DNA of 64,000 bases from Ancylobacter tetraedralis (GTDB lineage: Bacteria; Pseudomonadota; Alphaproteobacteria; Rhizobiales; Xanthobacteraceae). Where the stretch lies: positions 94,994-158,993 of the forward strand of contig NZ_JACICD010000001.1 of NCBI RefSeq assembly GCF_014195655.1, read 5' to 3'. The translations under genes and the position numbers were made by a program. Positions 36,466 through 45,972 of the stretch are shown piece after piece (position 1 is the first letter of the stretch; each line of letters starts with the position of its first letter). The notes below the pieces were generated by a model, which was given only the letters and a program-made list of their open reading frames with translations, did not search any database and was not told the DNA's origin.

Positions 36466-37359
36466 ATGAACAAGTTCGACGGTATCTCGGTCTTCGTTCA
36501 GGTGAACGATTCGGGCAGCTATTCGGCGGCGGGTCGCGTGCTGGGCGTCTCGGCCTCGGCCATAGGCAAGGCCATCGTCAGGCTTGAAGAGCGGCTTGGC
36601 GTGCGGCTGTTTCATCGCAATAACCGCAGCATCGGGCTGACGCCGGAAGGCGCGGTCTTTCTGGCTCACTGCCAGAACATCCTGGCCGAGCTCGCGGTGG
36701 CGGAAGCGGACCTTTCAACGGCCCAGGAACAGCCCAGCGGAAAGTTGCGCGTCAGCGCCCCCGTGGCGAGCGAGGGATGGACGTGCGTCTTTCTGCAGTT
36801 CATGGCGAAATTCCCCCAGGTCGAGCTTGAAGTCAGTTACACCAACCGCTTGGTCGATCTTGTGGAGGAGGGGTTCGACGTTGTCTTGCGGATTGGCCCG
36901 CTGCAGGATTCGCGCCTGCTGACCCGCCGGCTCGGCACGTTCAGCCTGCGGCTGGTGGCGTCCCCCGATTATCTGGAGCGGCGCGGCACGCCGCAGACGA
37001 TCGGCGATCTCCTGGGCCACGACTGCCTTCGCAATCGCAATGTCTCGAGCAACCGCATCGACAACTGGCCGCTCGGGCCCGACCAGGCGCAGGTGAATGC
37101 CGGGCTCGCCAACCGGCTGGTGGCCGATCATTACGCGGTGCTGCTCTCGGCGACGCTGAACGGCTTCGGCATCGGCTGCCTGCCCAGCTTCTGGGCGGAC
37201 GAGCATATTGCCAGCGGCGCCCTGCGCCATCTGCTGGCCGAGCAGACCGCCAATCAGCGGGCCGTCTCCGCGGTCTGGCCGGGCGCGCGCGGCTTTCCGG
37301 TCCGGCTGGCGGCCTTTGTCGACTTCATGGCCCGCAACCTGCCGTCGATTCTTCGCTGA
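36466..37359 (+). CDS. LysR family transcriptional regulator
   Basis: A 297-residue LysR-type regulator. The N-terminal winged helix reads FVQVNDSGSYSAAGRVLGVSASAIGKAIVRLEERLGVRLFHRNNRSIGLTPEG. The C-terminal periplasmic-binding-like effector domain contains GKLRVSAPVASEGW and the co-inducer segment LRIGPLQDSRLLTRRL. It resembles the aminoethylphosphonate/CrgA-like subgroup with a substrate domain of PF03466. It precedes the SulP gene by 205 bases in the same direction and has an AT-rich 5' region; its target is not evident. Confidence 0.93.
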   Translation: MNKFDGISVFVQVNDSGSYSAAGRVLGVSASAIGKAIVRLEERLGVRLFHRNNRSIGLTPEGAVFLAHCQNILAELAVAEADLSTAQEQPSGKLRVSAPVASEGWTCVFLQFMAKFPQVELEVSYTNRLVDLVEEGFDVVLRIGPLQDSRLLTRRLGTFSLRLVASPDYLERRGTPQTIGDLLGHDCLRNRNVSSNRIDNWPLGPDQAQVNAGLANRLVADHYAVLLSATLNGFGIGCLPSFWADEHIASGALRHLLAEQTANQRAVSAVWPGARGFPVRLAAFVDFMARNLPSILR

Positions 37360-37564
37360 GGCCACCCCCCGGCGCTCCGCGTGGGAGAGCCATGGGAGAG
37401 CGGCGTTGCGCCAGCGGCAAAATTGTTTTAGGTCCGGTTCATTCGTCAGGACCCGGTGAAATCCCGGGTGGCTCTTCCGGCCGCCAATCCGCCGGATCAC
37501 GCATAGTCAGCACCGGCGCCGCCGCCTCGTTCGCGGACGCCCGCTCTTTGCGAAGAATCCTCTC

Positions 37565-39154
37565 ATGACATCCATGTCCTTTTCGACCTCCCGCTATTTC
37601 CGCGACTGGACGGGCAATATCCGCGCCGATGTGCTCGCCGGCATTGTCGTCGCCCTCGCGTTGATCCCTGAAGCCATTGGCTTCTCGGTGATTGCCGGCG
37701 TCGATCCGAAGGTCGGGCTGTTCGCCTCCTTCGCGATTGCCTGCGTCTCCGCCATTGTCGGCGGCCGGCCGGGCATGATCTCCGCCGCCACGGCGGCCAC
37801 CGCCGTGGTGATGGTCTCGCTCGTGCGCGACCACGGTCTGCAATATCTGTTCGCCGCCACCATTCTGATGGGCCTGATCCAGATCCTTGCCGGCTTCCTG
37901 CGGCTCGGGCGGGTCATGCGCTTCGTCTCGCGCTCGGTCATCACCGGCTTCGTCAACGCGCTCGCCATTCTCATCTTCATGGCGCAGTTGCCGGAACTCA
38001 TCGGCGTGCCGATGGAGACCTACCCGATGATCGCGGCCGGGCTTGCCATCATCTACCTGTTCCCGCGCGTGACGAGGGTGATCCCCTCGCCACTGGTCGC
38101 CATCGCCGCGCTCACGCTGTTCGCGTGGTGGAGCGGCATCGACCTGCGCACCGTCGGCGATCTCGGCGCGCTGCCCTCCGGCCTGCCGGTCTTCACCCTG
38201 CCGGACGTGCCGTTCACGCTGGAAACCCTCAAGATCATCCTGCCCTATTCGCTGACGCTGGCGGCGGTCGGCCTGCTGGAATCGCTGCTCACCGCGCAGA
38301 TCGTCGACGACATGACCGACACGATGAGCGACAAGAGCCAGGAATGCCTGGGGCAGGGCACCAGCAACATCGCCTCGGCGCTGATCGGCGGCATGGGCGG
38401 CTGCGCGATGATCGGCCAGTCGGTCATCAACGTGACCTCGGGAGGGCGCGGGCGGCTCTCCACCTTCGTCGCCGGCGCCTTCCTGCTGTTCCTGATCCTC
38501 GTGCTGGACGACCTCGTGCGCATCATTCCGATGGCGGCGCTGGTGGCGGTGATGATCATGGTGTCGATCGGCACCTTCTCCTGGCGCTCGCTCCTCGATC
38601 TACGCACCAACCCGCGCTCGTCCTCGGTGGTCATGCTGGCGACCGTCATCACCGTGGTGACGACGCATGACCTCGCCATCGGCGTGCTGGTGGGCGTTCT
38701 GCTGTCGGGCGTGTTCTTCGCGGGGAAGGTCTCGCAACTGGTGGCTGTCGGCGAGCATGTCGATGAGGCCAGCGGCCGGGTGACCTATGTCGTCAACGGC
38801 CAGATCTTCTTCGCCTCCTCGGAAGTGTTCCTGCGCGGCTTCGATTTCGACCGGCCGGCCCGCGAGGTGGTCATCGATCTTACCCTCGCCCATTTCTGGG
38901 ACATCACGTCCATCGGCGCCCTGGACAAGGCGGTGCTGAAATTTCGCAAGGCCGGCGCGCGTGTCGAGGTGATCGGCCTCAACGAGGCCAGCGCCACCAT
39001 GGTCGATCGCTTCGCGACCCATGACAAGGACATGCCCGCGCCAAGCTCGCCGCACCGAGCCGTGGCGCGGCGCTCCCGTGCTCAGTTTTCGGCCGGCAGG
39101 CTGCGCAGCCACGCGATGAGCGCGTCGACATCGCCCGGTACCAGCTGGGCATAG
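37565..39154 (+). CDS. SulP family anion transporter with STAS domain
   Basis: A 529-residue SLC26/SulP transporter. The membrane domain (about residues 20-390) starts with [35 protein letters not shown] and has [15 protein letters not shown], typical of sulfate/bicarbonate/dicarboxylate carriers. The C-terminal STAS domain ([41 protein letters not shown]) is cytoplasmic and regulatory. The last 24 codons overlap the convergent cytochrome gene on the other strand. The substrate is unknown; sulfate or bicarbonate are the usual ligands of the family. Confidence 0.93.
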   Translation: MTSMSFSTSRYFRDWTGNIRADVLAGIVVALALIPEAIGFSVIAGVDPKVGLFASFAIACVSAIVGGRPGMISAATAATAVVMVSLVRDHGLQYLFAATILMGLIQILAGFLRLGRVMRFVSRSVITGFVNALAILIFMAQLPELIGVPMETYPMIAAGLAIIYLFPRVTRVIPSPLVAIAALTLFAWWSGIDLRTVGDLGALPSGLPVFTLPDVPFTLETLKIILPYSLTLAAVGLLESLLTAQIVDDMTDTMSDKSQECLGQGTSNIASALIGGMGGCAMIGQSVINVTSGGRGRLSTFVAGAFLLFLILVLDDLVRIIPMAALVAVMIMVSIGTFSWRSLLDLRTNPRSSSVVMLATVITVVTTHDLAIGVLVGVLLSGVFFAGKVSQLVAVGEHVDEASGRVTYVVNGQIFFASSEVFLRGFDFDRPAREVVIDLTLAHFWDITSIGALDKAVLKFRKAGARVEVIGLNEASATMVDRFATHDKDMPAPSSPHRAVARRSRAQFSAGRLRSHAMSASTSPGTSWA

Positions 39155-39927
39155 GCCTTGGCCTGCATCGGCGCCGCCAGCTTGCGCCCGTCCGGCGCGA
39201 TGCCCTCGACCAGCGCGCGGCGGATCGCCTCGTCGCTCCAGTCGGCCAGCCCGCGCGGCGTGATGTCGGGCGCGACCACCACGCCCCACGGCCCCTCGAA
39301 GCGCGCGCCGCCATGGCCGAGCCCGGCGGTGAGGTCGGGTTCGCCATCGGCGCCGGGCGTGGAATGGCAGCCGAGGCAGCGCGCCAGCGTGCCGAGATAG
39401 CGGCCCTGCTCGATCCGCGCATCGCCCGCGGATCCGCTCGACTGGGGCCCACTCGACTGGGGCATGGCGGTGGCGGGTGCCGGCGGCACGGCATAGCGAG
39501 GTGCGGCGACGGCGTTGCTCACCGGCGGCAGCGCGCGCAGATAGCCGATGATCGCGGCGAGATCCTGAGGCGCGAGCCCGGCATAGAAGCCATAGGGCAT
39601 GGAAGCGGACATGCGGCTGCCATCCGGCCGCAGCCCCTGCGTGATGGCGCGCCCGATCGCCGCGTCGCTCCAGCCGCCGATGCCGGTCGCCGGGTCGGGC
39701 GTGATGTTGGAGCCCTGAACGGTGTAGGCTGGCGTCTCGATCATCCGCCCGCCGGCAAACGGCCTGGCGGAGGGTCCCGGCGTCGTGTGGCAACGGCCGC
39801 AGATCATCACGGCGTTGACGAGATAGCCGCCGCGCGCCGCCGCGTCCTCGGCCGCCTGCGCGGCCGGCGTCCCTCCTTGCAGGGCCAGCGATGCGGCCGC
39901 CAGCGCGATGATGCCCAGTACCCTCAT
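39082..39927 (-). CDS. Dihaem c-type cytochrome
   Basis: A 281-residue periplasmic cytochrome with a signal peptide ([19 protein letters not shown]) and two haem-binding CxxCH motifs, CGRCH at 43-47 and CLGCH at 184-188. Each cytochrome module is followed by a characteristic [22 protein letters not shown] or [19 protein letters not shown] block, which is seen in the cytochrome subunits of alcohol and aldehyde dehydrogenases. The methionine ligands are probably in [13 protein letters not shown] and in [12 protein letters not shown]. It lies 30 bases downstream of the beta-propeller gene at the end of the mxa cluster. A role in electron transfer from a PQQ enzyme is inference. Confidence 0.9.
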   Translation of the reverse strand: MRVLGIIALAAASLALQGGTPAAQAAEDAAARGGYLVNAVMICGRCHTTPGPSARPFAGGRMIETPAYTVQGSNITPDPATGIGGWSDAAIGRAITQGLRPDGSRMSASMPYGFYAGLAPQDLAAIIGYLRALPPVSNAVAAPRYAVPPAPATAMPQSSGPQSSGSAGDARIEQGRYLGTLARCLGCHSTPGADGEPDLTAGLGHGGARFEGPWGVVVAPDITPRGLADWSDEAIRRALVEGIAPDGRKLAAPMQAKAYAQLVPGDVDALIAWLRSLPAEN

Positions 39928-39957
39928 TCTCTCCTCCCGGTCTTCCCGGCTTGTCTC

Positions 39958-40983
39958 TCAGGGGCGGACAACCTCAAAGCCTGGCCTGTCGCCTCCCGGC
40001 GCGGACAGGACGACGAGGCCGCGCGGCCCCGCCCCGACGGCAATATGGTCCGTTCCGCGCGCGCCGGCGATGTCGAGGATCTCCACCGCGTCGCCCGCCC
40101 AGCTGGCCATCGCCGCCCGCCGGGAATCCAGCGCCACGATGCCTTCGGGATAGTCGCCCAGCCGTGTCCGCGCGATCACGCTGTTGGAGGCGGCGTCGAG
40201 GATCGCCACGTTGCCGCCCTGCTGGTTGGCGACGAGGATGGCGCGGCCATCGGGCATGGCCGCCACGCCATAGGGCATCAGCCCGACCTTGACGCGCGCG
40301 GTCTCCACGCGCGTCGCCGTGGCGATCACCGAGAGATCGCCGCTCTGCACATTGGCGACATAGAGCCGCTCGTCGTCCGGCGACAATGCCAGCGCGAAGG
40401 GCGCGCGGCCGGTCGCGATCGTCGCGGTCCGGGTCATCGCGGCGATGTCGATGACGCTGACCTGCTGGCTTTCACGGTCGGCGACATAGGCGTGCCCCGC
40501 CGCGTCGACCACGATGCCGGCCGGCGAGCGGCCGGTCGTCGCCCGGCCGGTCTCGCGCCCCGTGGTCGCGTCAACGCGGATCAGCGCGTCCCCTGCCCAG
40601 TCGGTGACGAGCAGCGCACGGCCCTCCTCGATGACGGCAATGCCGAAGGGTTCGCGCCCGACGCGGAAGCTGGCCTCCAGCCGTCGCCCGGCCACGTCGA
40701 TGCGCGAGACGAGGCCGGGGTCGGGATGCGTCACATAGAGCGTGCGCCCGTCCGGGGACGCCGCGATGCCGGCGGGAACGCGCGGTACGGCGATTTCCGC
40801 GAGGACCGCCGCCGCATCGGCGTCGATCAGCGTGACGACGCCCGCCTGCTGCGAGACCACGGCGACCACTGGCCCGGCTTGCGGCCCGGCCTGCACCGAC
40901 GCGGCCGGCAGCAGCAGGGCGGCGATGAGCGCGAGGGTCGCCGCGCGCGGCCATCCGGCGGGGCGCCGCGCCCGCCGGGTCAT
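39958..40983 (-). CDS. YVTN-type beta-propeller periplasmic protein
   Basis: A 341-residue protein with a signal peptide (RAATLALIAALLLPAASVQA) and at least six repeated YVTN/SMP-30-like blades such as PAGIAASPDGRTLYVTHPDPG, PFALALSPDDERLYVANVQSG and PYGVAAMPDGRAILVANQQGG. Proteins of this kind accompany PQQ-dependent alcohol dehydrogenase loci as probable periplasmic scaffolds. It overlaps mxaD by 4 bases, so it is transcribed with the mxa cluster. It occupies the place of mxaE/mxaH of Methylorubrum; I cannot say whether it is functionally equivalent. Confidence 0.85.
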   Translation of the reverse strand: MTRRARRPAGWPRAATLALIAALLLPAASVQAGPQAGPVVAVVSQQAGVVTLIDADAAAVLAEIAVPRVPAGIAASPDGRTLYVTHPDPGLVSRIDVAGRRLEASFRVGREPFGIAVIEEGRALLVTDWAGDALIRVDATTGRETGRATTGRSPAGIVVDAAGHAYVADRESQQVSVIDIAAMTRTATIATGRAPFALALSPDDERLYVANVQSGDLSVIATATRVETARVKVGLMPYGVAAMPDGRAILVANQQGGNVAILDAASNSVIARTRLGDYPEGIVALDSRRAAMASWAGDAVEILDIAGARGTDHIAVGAGPRGLVVLSAPGGDRPGFEVVRP

Positions 40984-41525
40984 TTCGCGGTTGCCTTCGC
41001 CTTCAGCCCCTCCAGCCCCTGCCGGATGAAGTCCGTCATGGCGGCGATGGCGGCGGCGTCGTTCAGTTCCTCGGGCGGCTCGTTGGTGGTGTCGGCGCGG
41101 TAGAAGCGGGCATCCCAGCGCACGGCGCTGCCCGCGCCGGCCGGCGTCACCTCGATGGTGGCGGTGTAGAAGCTGACCGGGATCGCTTCAGTATTCTCCT
41201 TCAGCAGGCGGTAGGAGACCCTGTGCGCCGGTGCATCCACCTCGTCGAGGCCCTCGGTGATCTCGCCCTTGGCCAGCGTCAGCACGCGTTCGGCGCCGGC
41301 CGCACTGCCGCCGGTGAGTGCCACCTTCGTCACCAGCGGGTTCCACTCGCCGATGGAGCCGAAATCGGCCACCAGCTTCCAGACCTGATCCGGGGATGCC
41401 GCGATCGTTATCGTCTCCTCGGCCCGCTGTGGCGTCGGGCCATGCGCGGCAAGGGGTGCGAGCCCGGCTGCGACAAGGCCGAGGGAGACGGCGAGGGAGA
41501 CGGCGCGGACAAGTCGATGCAGCAT
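40980..41525 (-). CDS. mxaD: MxaD, periplasmic SRPBCC protein of methanol oxidation
   Basis: A 181-residue secreted protein with the START/SRPBCC fold: signal peptide MLHRLVRAVSLAVSLGLVAAG, then TITIAASPDQVWKLVADFGSIGEWNPLV. MxaD is needed for fast methanol oxidation and is thought to assist interaction of methanol dehydrogenase with its cytochrome. Position at the end of mxaRSACKLD supports the name. It is 16 bases downstream of mxaL and overlaps the beta-propeller gene. Confidence 0.88.
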   Translation of the reverse strand: MLHRLVRAVSLAVSLGLVAAGLAPLAAHGPTPQRAEETITIAASPDQVWKLVADFGSIGEWNPLVTKVALTGGSAAGAERVLTLAKGEITEGLDEVDAPAHRVSYRLLKENTEAIPVSFYTATIEVTPAGAGSAVRWDARFYRADTTNEPPEELNDAAAIAAMTDFIRQGLEGLKAKATAK

Positions 41526-41541
41526 GTCGGTTTCCTTGGCA

Positions 41542-42516
41542 TCAGGCGGGAAGTCGCTCGGGCCGGCGGCCGACCAGCGCGCCCGCCGTGAACAGGAGGG
41601 TGAGGCAGAGCAGCGCCAATGCCGCCGGGATGGCGGCGATGTCGACGCGCAGTTCCACCGGGCGGGCGCGCGTGTTCGCGTTCACCACGGCCGCCAGCGC
41701 GCCGGGATCGCGCAGCACCGCGAAGCCGAGCCCGGTCTGCGCCGCGAGGCTGCGCAGGTGGTCTTCGCGCAGGCTGCCGAGATGCTCGGTGCCGGTCGCC
41801 GCCTCGCCGCCCCAAGGCGCGTTGCGCGGGTCCCACCCGGCGCGCGAGGGCGCATCGGCGGGCGGCGGGCCGGAACGGTCCTCCTGCGGCACGTCCTGCT
41901 CGGCGTAGAAGCCGGTCTCCCGGCCATCCGCGTCGAATTTCGGAATGGGGGAGGGGTTGGGCGAGCCGACGCCCATGAGGACCCCCGCGACCTTGCCCGG
42001 CTCACCCTCGAAACGGGGCAGCGCGCCCCCGGCGAGCGGCGGAGCCTCCTGCCCGTCGGTCAGGAACACCAGGTCGGCGGGAAGGCTGGCGGCGATGGCC
42101 AGCGCCGCGTGGACGCCGCGCGCGACATGGCTGTCGCCCTCCCACGCCATGCGCCAGTCGAGCCCCTCCAGCGCGCCGTCGATCGCCGCGTAATTCTCGC
42201 AGACCTCGGCCGGCTCGAAGAGCAGGAAGCTGCGCCGTTCGGTGAAGATGCCGAGGCCGAGGCGCGATTGGCAGGGTAGCGCGGCGAGCAGGTCGCGCGC
42301 CGCCCGCTTGGCCACCGCCAGCCGTGCGGCCGGCACGCCGTCGACCTCATAGTCGCGCACATTCATGCTGCCGGTGACATCGATCACCACCAGAAGATCG
42401 CGCGCCTCGCGCGTCAGGGTGAGGCGGGGCAGGAGGAGCGCGGCGATCAGCGTGAGGAAGGCCATGGCCAGCAGCCAGAACCGCCAGTCGCGCAAGGTGC
42501 CGGGGGGCGCGCGCAT
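41542..42516 (-). CDS. mxaL: MxaL, vWA-domain methanol dehydrogenase assembly protein
   Basis: A 324-residue membrane protein with an N-terminal span (FWLLAMAFLTLIAALLLPRL), a von Willebrand A domain with the MIDAS-like LLVVIDVTGSMNV and LADLVFLTDGQE, and a C-terminal span (IAAIPAALALLCLTLLF). MxaL works with MxaA and MxaK in Ca2+ insertion into methanol dehydrogenase. The start ATG overlaps the mxaK stop in TGATG. The C-terminal region carries a Pro-rich insertion. Confidence 0.9.
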   Translation of the reverse strand: MRAPPGTLRDWRFWLLAMAFLTLIAALLLPRLTLTREARDLLVVIDVTGSMNVRDYEVDGVPAARLAVAKRAARDLLAALPCQSRLGLGIFTERRSFLLFEPAEVCENYAAIDGALEGLDWRMAWEGDSHVARGVHAALAIAASLPADLVFLTDGQEAPPLAGGALPRFEGEPGKVAGVLMGVGSPNPSPIPKFDADGRETGFYAEQDVPQEDRSGPPPADAPSRAGWDPRNAPWGGEAATGTEHLGSLREDHLRSLAAQTGLGFAVLRDPGALAAVVNANTRARPVELRVDIAAIPAALALLCLTLLFTAGALVGRRPERLPA

Positions 42517-43076
42517 CACGGCAGCCCCTGCGGCACGCCGGGCAGGTCGGTCCACAGCCGTTTGGCCGCCTCGGGGGGAAGGTCCTCGCCCGATGTTTCG
42601 ATCTGCGGGAAGTCGCGTACCAGCCGCATGGCGATGTCGAGATTGTACTTCGCGTCCCACAGCCCGGGATCGAGCCCGAGCGCGCGGCGATACCCCTCCT
42701 TGGCGAGGCGCACCAGCGGCACGGCGGGATCGATCTCGTTGATCTCCAGATGCGAGAGCGCCGCCCGCAGCCGCGCATTGGCGAGGTCGTAGAGGGCGGT
42801 CGCCACGATGGGCGTGTCCCCCGTCGCCAGGATGCGGTTGACCAGCGGCTGGGCCTCCTCGAAGCGGTCACGCGTGGCGAGGAAGCTGAGCCGCGCGAGC
42901 AGCAGCGCGGGCCGGGCGTCGGCATCGACCGGGACATCGCGCCCGCTCGCCAGCGCCGCGATGTCGGCATTGGCGAGCCGGTCCTGCACGAGGCGCAGGC
43001 CGAACCAGCCGGCCGCTCCGAGGCTGACGACAAGCAGCAGCAGGGTCACGAGGAGGAGGAGCCGTTCCGTTCTCAT
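42516..43076 (-). CDS. mxaK: MxaK, methanol dehydrogenase assembly protein
   Basis: A 186-residue protein with one N-terminal membrane span (LLLLVTLLLLVVSLGAAGWFGL) and a helical, TPR-like periplasmic part (RLSFLATRDRFEEAQPLVNRIL, WDAKYNLDIAMRLVRDFP). MxaK is required, with MxaA and MxaL, for insertion of calcium into MxaF. Identification rests chiefly on gene order between mxaC and mxaL plus this architecture. It overlaps mxaC by 4 bases. Confidence 0.85.
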   Translation of the reverse strand: MRTERLLLLVTLLLLVVSLGAAGWFGLRLVQDRLANADIAALASGRDVPVDADARPALLLARLSFLATRDRFEEAQPLVNRILATGDTPIVATALYDLANARLRAALSHLEINEIDPAVPLVRLAKEGYRRALGLDPGLWDAKYNLDIAMRLVRDFPQIETSGEDLPPEAAKRLWTDLPGVPQGLP

Positions 43077-44152
43077 GCCGCCCTCCGCATGGGCGCGGCG
43101 CCCGTGTGCCCGGCACCCGCCGGCGCGGCCGGCATTGCCCGCGTCAGCGCCCGCTCGCCGAGCTTGGCGGCCAGCAGCAGGCCGATGGCGACAGCCGCCG
43201 CGGCAAAGGCCGCGTGGGCGAAATCGCGGCGCGGCACGCGCTCGACATAGGTGAGGGGGCGGGTCTCCTGCCGGTCGATCTCGGCGATGGCCCGCTCCAC
43301 CGCCTGCGGGCTGGTTGCCTCGAACGCCTCATAGGGCACACCGAGGCTTTGCAGGAACAGGTGCAGGTGGCGCTCGGGATTGGCCTGCGGCGTGTCCTCG
43401 CCGGGCGGGGGGATGTCGAAAATGCCCTTCGAGCCGCGCGAGCGCAGGAACAGCCAGTAGAGATGCACCGGCGTGCGGATGACGGCATCGCGCAGCGCCT
43501 CCTGCACGCGCCGGTCGATCAGCGCCGCCCCGTCCGACACCAGCAGGATGGCGCGCGAACTCTCATTCGCGTCATCCGCGAAGGAGTCCAGCGCCAGCGC
43601 GAGGCCGCGCCCGACATCGGTGAAGGCAAGGCCCGGCCGGTCGATGGCGTTGATGGCGGCGCGCACCACGTCATGATGGTCGGTCAGCGGCAGGATCGGC
43701 ATGGGAGAGGTCGAGAAGGCCGAGACGGCGATGCGATCGCGCGGGCGACGCCCGATGAAATCGACCAGTAGCCGCTTGGCCACCACCGACTTCGCCTCCT
43801 GGTCGCCACTCGGCGCGCGGTCGGCGAAGCTGTTATCCATGCTGGAGGAGCGGTCGAGCAGCAGGACGAGATGGGCACCCGTGCCCTGCCGGACTATCGC
43901 CTGCTCGCGCTGGTGCAGCCCGGCGAGCCCGAGCACGATCGTCGCGATTGCCACGCTGCCGGCGAGCCGCAGGCCGAGGCTGACCGCCTTTGACAGCGCG
44001 TCGTCCGGCACCAGCAGGGTCGAGGCGATGCCGCGCCGCACGAAAGCCGTCGCCGCAAAGGGCAGAAGCGCGAGCGCGAGCAGGAGGAGCAGCCATGGCT
44101 GGTCCACGCCCCAATCTCGCGTCAGGCTTGCCGCCATCCCCGCCGCGTTCAT
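43073..44152 (-). CDS. mxaC: MxaC, vWA-domain membrane protein
   Basis: A 359-residue protein with an N-terminal pair of membrane spans (PWLLLLLALALLPFAATAF, RLAGSVAIATIVLGLAGL), a von Willebrand A domain with DxSxS metal site LLLDRSSSMDNS, and a C-terminal span (AAFAAAAVAIGLLLAAKLG). It belongs to the accessory set needed for active methanol dehydrogenase. The start ATG 44152 overlaps the mxaA stop as ATGA. Confidence 0.9.
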   Translation of the reverse strand: MNAAGMAASLTRDWGVDQPWLLLLLALALLPFAATAFVRRGIASTLLVPDDALSKAVSLGLRLAGSVAIATIVLGLAGLHQREQAIVRQGTGAHLVLLLDRSSSMDNSFADRAPSGDQEAKSVVAKRLLVDFIGRRPRDRIAVSAFSTSPMPILPLTDHHDVVRAAINAIDRPGLAFTDVGRGLALALDSFADDANESSRAILLVSDGAALIDRRVQEALRDAVIRTPVHLYWLFLRSRGSKGIFDIPPPGEDTPQANPERHLHLFLQSLGVPYEAFEATSPQAVERAIAEIDRQETRPLTYVERVPRRDFAHAAFAAAAVAIGLLLAAKLGERALTRAMPAAPAGAGHTGAAPMRRAA

Positions 44153-45084
44153 GCGCTGCCCCGTTCCACCGCGCGCAGGCGCCGAGCGAGGGCGAGGACG
44201 TCCTCCGGCGCCAGTTCGCGCGCCGCCGCCGCCGGATCTTCGCCGAAGAACAGCCGGCGCGAGGCCGCGAACAGCCGGCGCACCTCGCCCTCCACGGGCG
44301 CAAAGGCGGGATGCGCGGAAAAGAAGCCCGGCAGGTCCTCGGCGAGCACCCCGGCCCCCGCCGTCGCGTCGAAGGCGCGGTGCAGGGCAACGAGCGCGCG
44401 GCCATAAGCGGGCGGGGACGCGGGCGCGGCGGCGATCTCGGCCGCCACCATGCGCGCGGCGCGGGCGAAGGGACGCGCGCGGCGCCGGCCGAACGGCCCC
44501 CATCCCAGGTGCCAGGCCAGGGCGAGGAGGGCGAGCAGCGCGCCGACGAGCGCGAGCATCAGATGGCGCCGCGTGCCGGCGGTGGCGATCAGGGGAGGCG
44601 CCATGTCGGGGCGCAGCGCCATTGTCGTGCCGCCGGCCGAGGCGACGATCTCGCGCAAGGGCGACATCAGGAACGACCAGGACGGCACCGCCAGCTCGAT
44701 CCGACGCCCGCCATCGACCGCGGTGAGCGCCAGCGCCGGCAGGTCGAGCCGCTTGGGCTCCAGCGGCGCGTAGAAGGTCTGGTAGGTGAGGTGGAGCGTG
44801 TAACGCTGCACACCGTCCGCCACGCCTTCGTCGTCCAGCCGTACATCCCGGAGGTCGAGCCAGTAGGTCAGCGCGCGCGGGCGCGGCAGCGCGGCGGGAT
44901 CGAGAAGGAACGGCGCGTCGAGCGCGATCTCGGCGGAGAGGTCGATCGTGTCGCCGATCGTGTAGCCAAACGGGCGCGGCGCATAGAGATCGACCGCGCG
45001 GACCTGCGCCGACGCGGGCGCGGGCGCGAGCAGCAGGGCGAGCCCGAGCGGCAGGCCGGCGGGGAGGCGAGGGGGCGCTCTCAC
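44149..45084 (-). CDS. mxaA: MxaA, calcium-insertion accessory protein
   Basis: A 311-residue protein with a signal peptide (GLPLGLALLLAPAPASAQ), a periplasmic domain of beta character and a single span near residue 180 (LMLALVGALLALLALAWHLGW), then a cytoplasmic helical tail. MxaA, MxaK and MxaL are needed to load Ca2+ into methanol dehydrogenase. The GTG start immediately follows the mxaS stop (TGAGTG). Confidence 0.88.
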   Translation of the reverse strand: MRAPPRLPAGLPLGLALLLAPAPASAQVRAVDLYAPRPFGYTIGDTIDLSAEIALDAPFLLDPAALPRPRALTYWLDLRDVRLDDEGVADGVQRYTLHLTYQTFYAPLEPKRLDLPALALTAVDGGRRIELAVPSWSFLMSPLREIVASAGGTTMALRPDMAPPLIATAGTRRHLMLALVGALLALLALAWHLGWGPFGRRRARPFARAARMVAAEIAAAPASPPAYGRALVALHRAFDATAGAGVLAEDLPGFFSAHPAFAPVEGEVRRLFAASRRLFFGEDPAAAARELAPEDVLALARRLRAVERGSA

Positions 45085-45972
45085 TCAACCCTCCAGCAGC
45101 CGGCGGGCCAGCGCCTCGTGGTCGAGGCGGTCATTCAGCTCGAAATCGCGCAGGCCGCGCCGGGCGAAGCTGTGCGCCAGCGCGTCGCGGTGCGCGCGGG
45201 CGCGCGTCCGCCAGCGCTCGCGCAGGCCCGGGCGCATGAAGACGAGGCGGGAGGCGCCGCTTTCCAGATCGGCGATCTCGATCAGCCCCCAGCGCGGCAG
45301 GGCGTCTTCCAGCGCGCTGTCGGCGACCCGCACCGGGATGACGTCGTGCCGCCACAGCGCATCGAGCAGGCGATCGAGTTCGTCCAGCGGTATCAGGAAA
45401 TCGGAGACGAGGAAAACCAGCGAGCGCCGCGCCGGCAGGCGCTCGGCGGCTTCCATCAGCCCGCCCGTGCCGCGCCCCTGTGGTCGCACGGCCATCAGCC
45501 GCTGACGCACCTCTTCCTCCAGCCCGCGGCGGCGGGACGGCGGCAGGCTGGCCTCGTCGCGCAGATGCGCGTCGCACGAGAACAGCGCGAAGCTGTCGCC
45601 CGCGCGCACCGCCGAGAGGGCGAGCAGGCCGCAGAGATCGGCGACGCGCCCGCGCACCGCCTCGCCGAAGCGCATCGATCCCGACACATCCACCAGCGCC
45701 GCCAGGGCCACGGCGCGCCGTGGCGCGAACTGACGCACATGCAGGTCGCCGAACGGATCGCGCAGCGAGGCCCGCAGGTCGAGCCGGCGCGGGTCGGGCT
45801 GGCGCAGCAGCGGCACGAGGCGGCGGAATTCGCCCTCCATGCCCTCGCCATGGCCGGGATGGGCGCCGGGAAACACCCCCTCCGGGCGCCAGCGCAGGCG
45901 ATAGGCCAGGGGCGCATGAAGGGGGGCGTGAACGCGCGCTTGCGCGTGATGCGTGCCGGGCGCTTCGCTCAT
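45085..45972 (-). CDS. mxaS: MxaS, DUF58 family protein
   Basis: A 295-residue cytoplasmic protein of the DUF58 family with a vWA-like core (AALVDVSGSMRFGEA, SLVFLVSDFLIPLDELDRLL). DUF58 proteins pair with MoxR-type AAA ATPases; here the partner is mxaR, which overlaps by 4 bases. Together they are believed to act in chaperone-like maturation of methanol dehydrogenase. Confidence 0.92.
   Translation of the reverse strand: MSEAPGTHHAQARVHAPLHAPLAYRLRWRPEGVFPGAHPGHGEGMEGEFRRLVPLLRQPDPRRLDLRASLRDPFGDLHVRQFAPRRAVALAALVDVSGSMRFGEAVRGRVADLCGLLALSAVRAGDSFALFSCDAHLRDEASLPPSRRRGLEEEVRQRLMAVRPQGRGTGGLMEAAERLPARRSLVFLVSDFLIPLDELDRLLDALWRHDVIPVRVADSALEDALPRWGLIEIADLESGASRLVFMRPGLRERWRTRARAHRDALAHSFARRGLRDFELNDRLDHEALARRLLEG

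Noticed and set aside
44153..45088. N-terminal extension of the mxaC frame upstream of 44152
   Set aside because: The upstream part lies within mxaA in another frame and is Arg/Ala-rich; the ATGA overlap at 44149-44152 gives a natural mxaC start.
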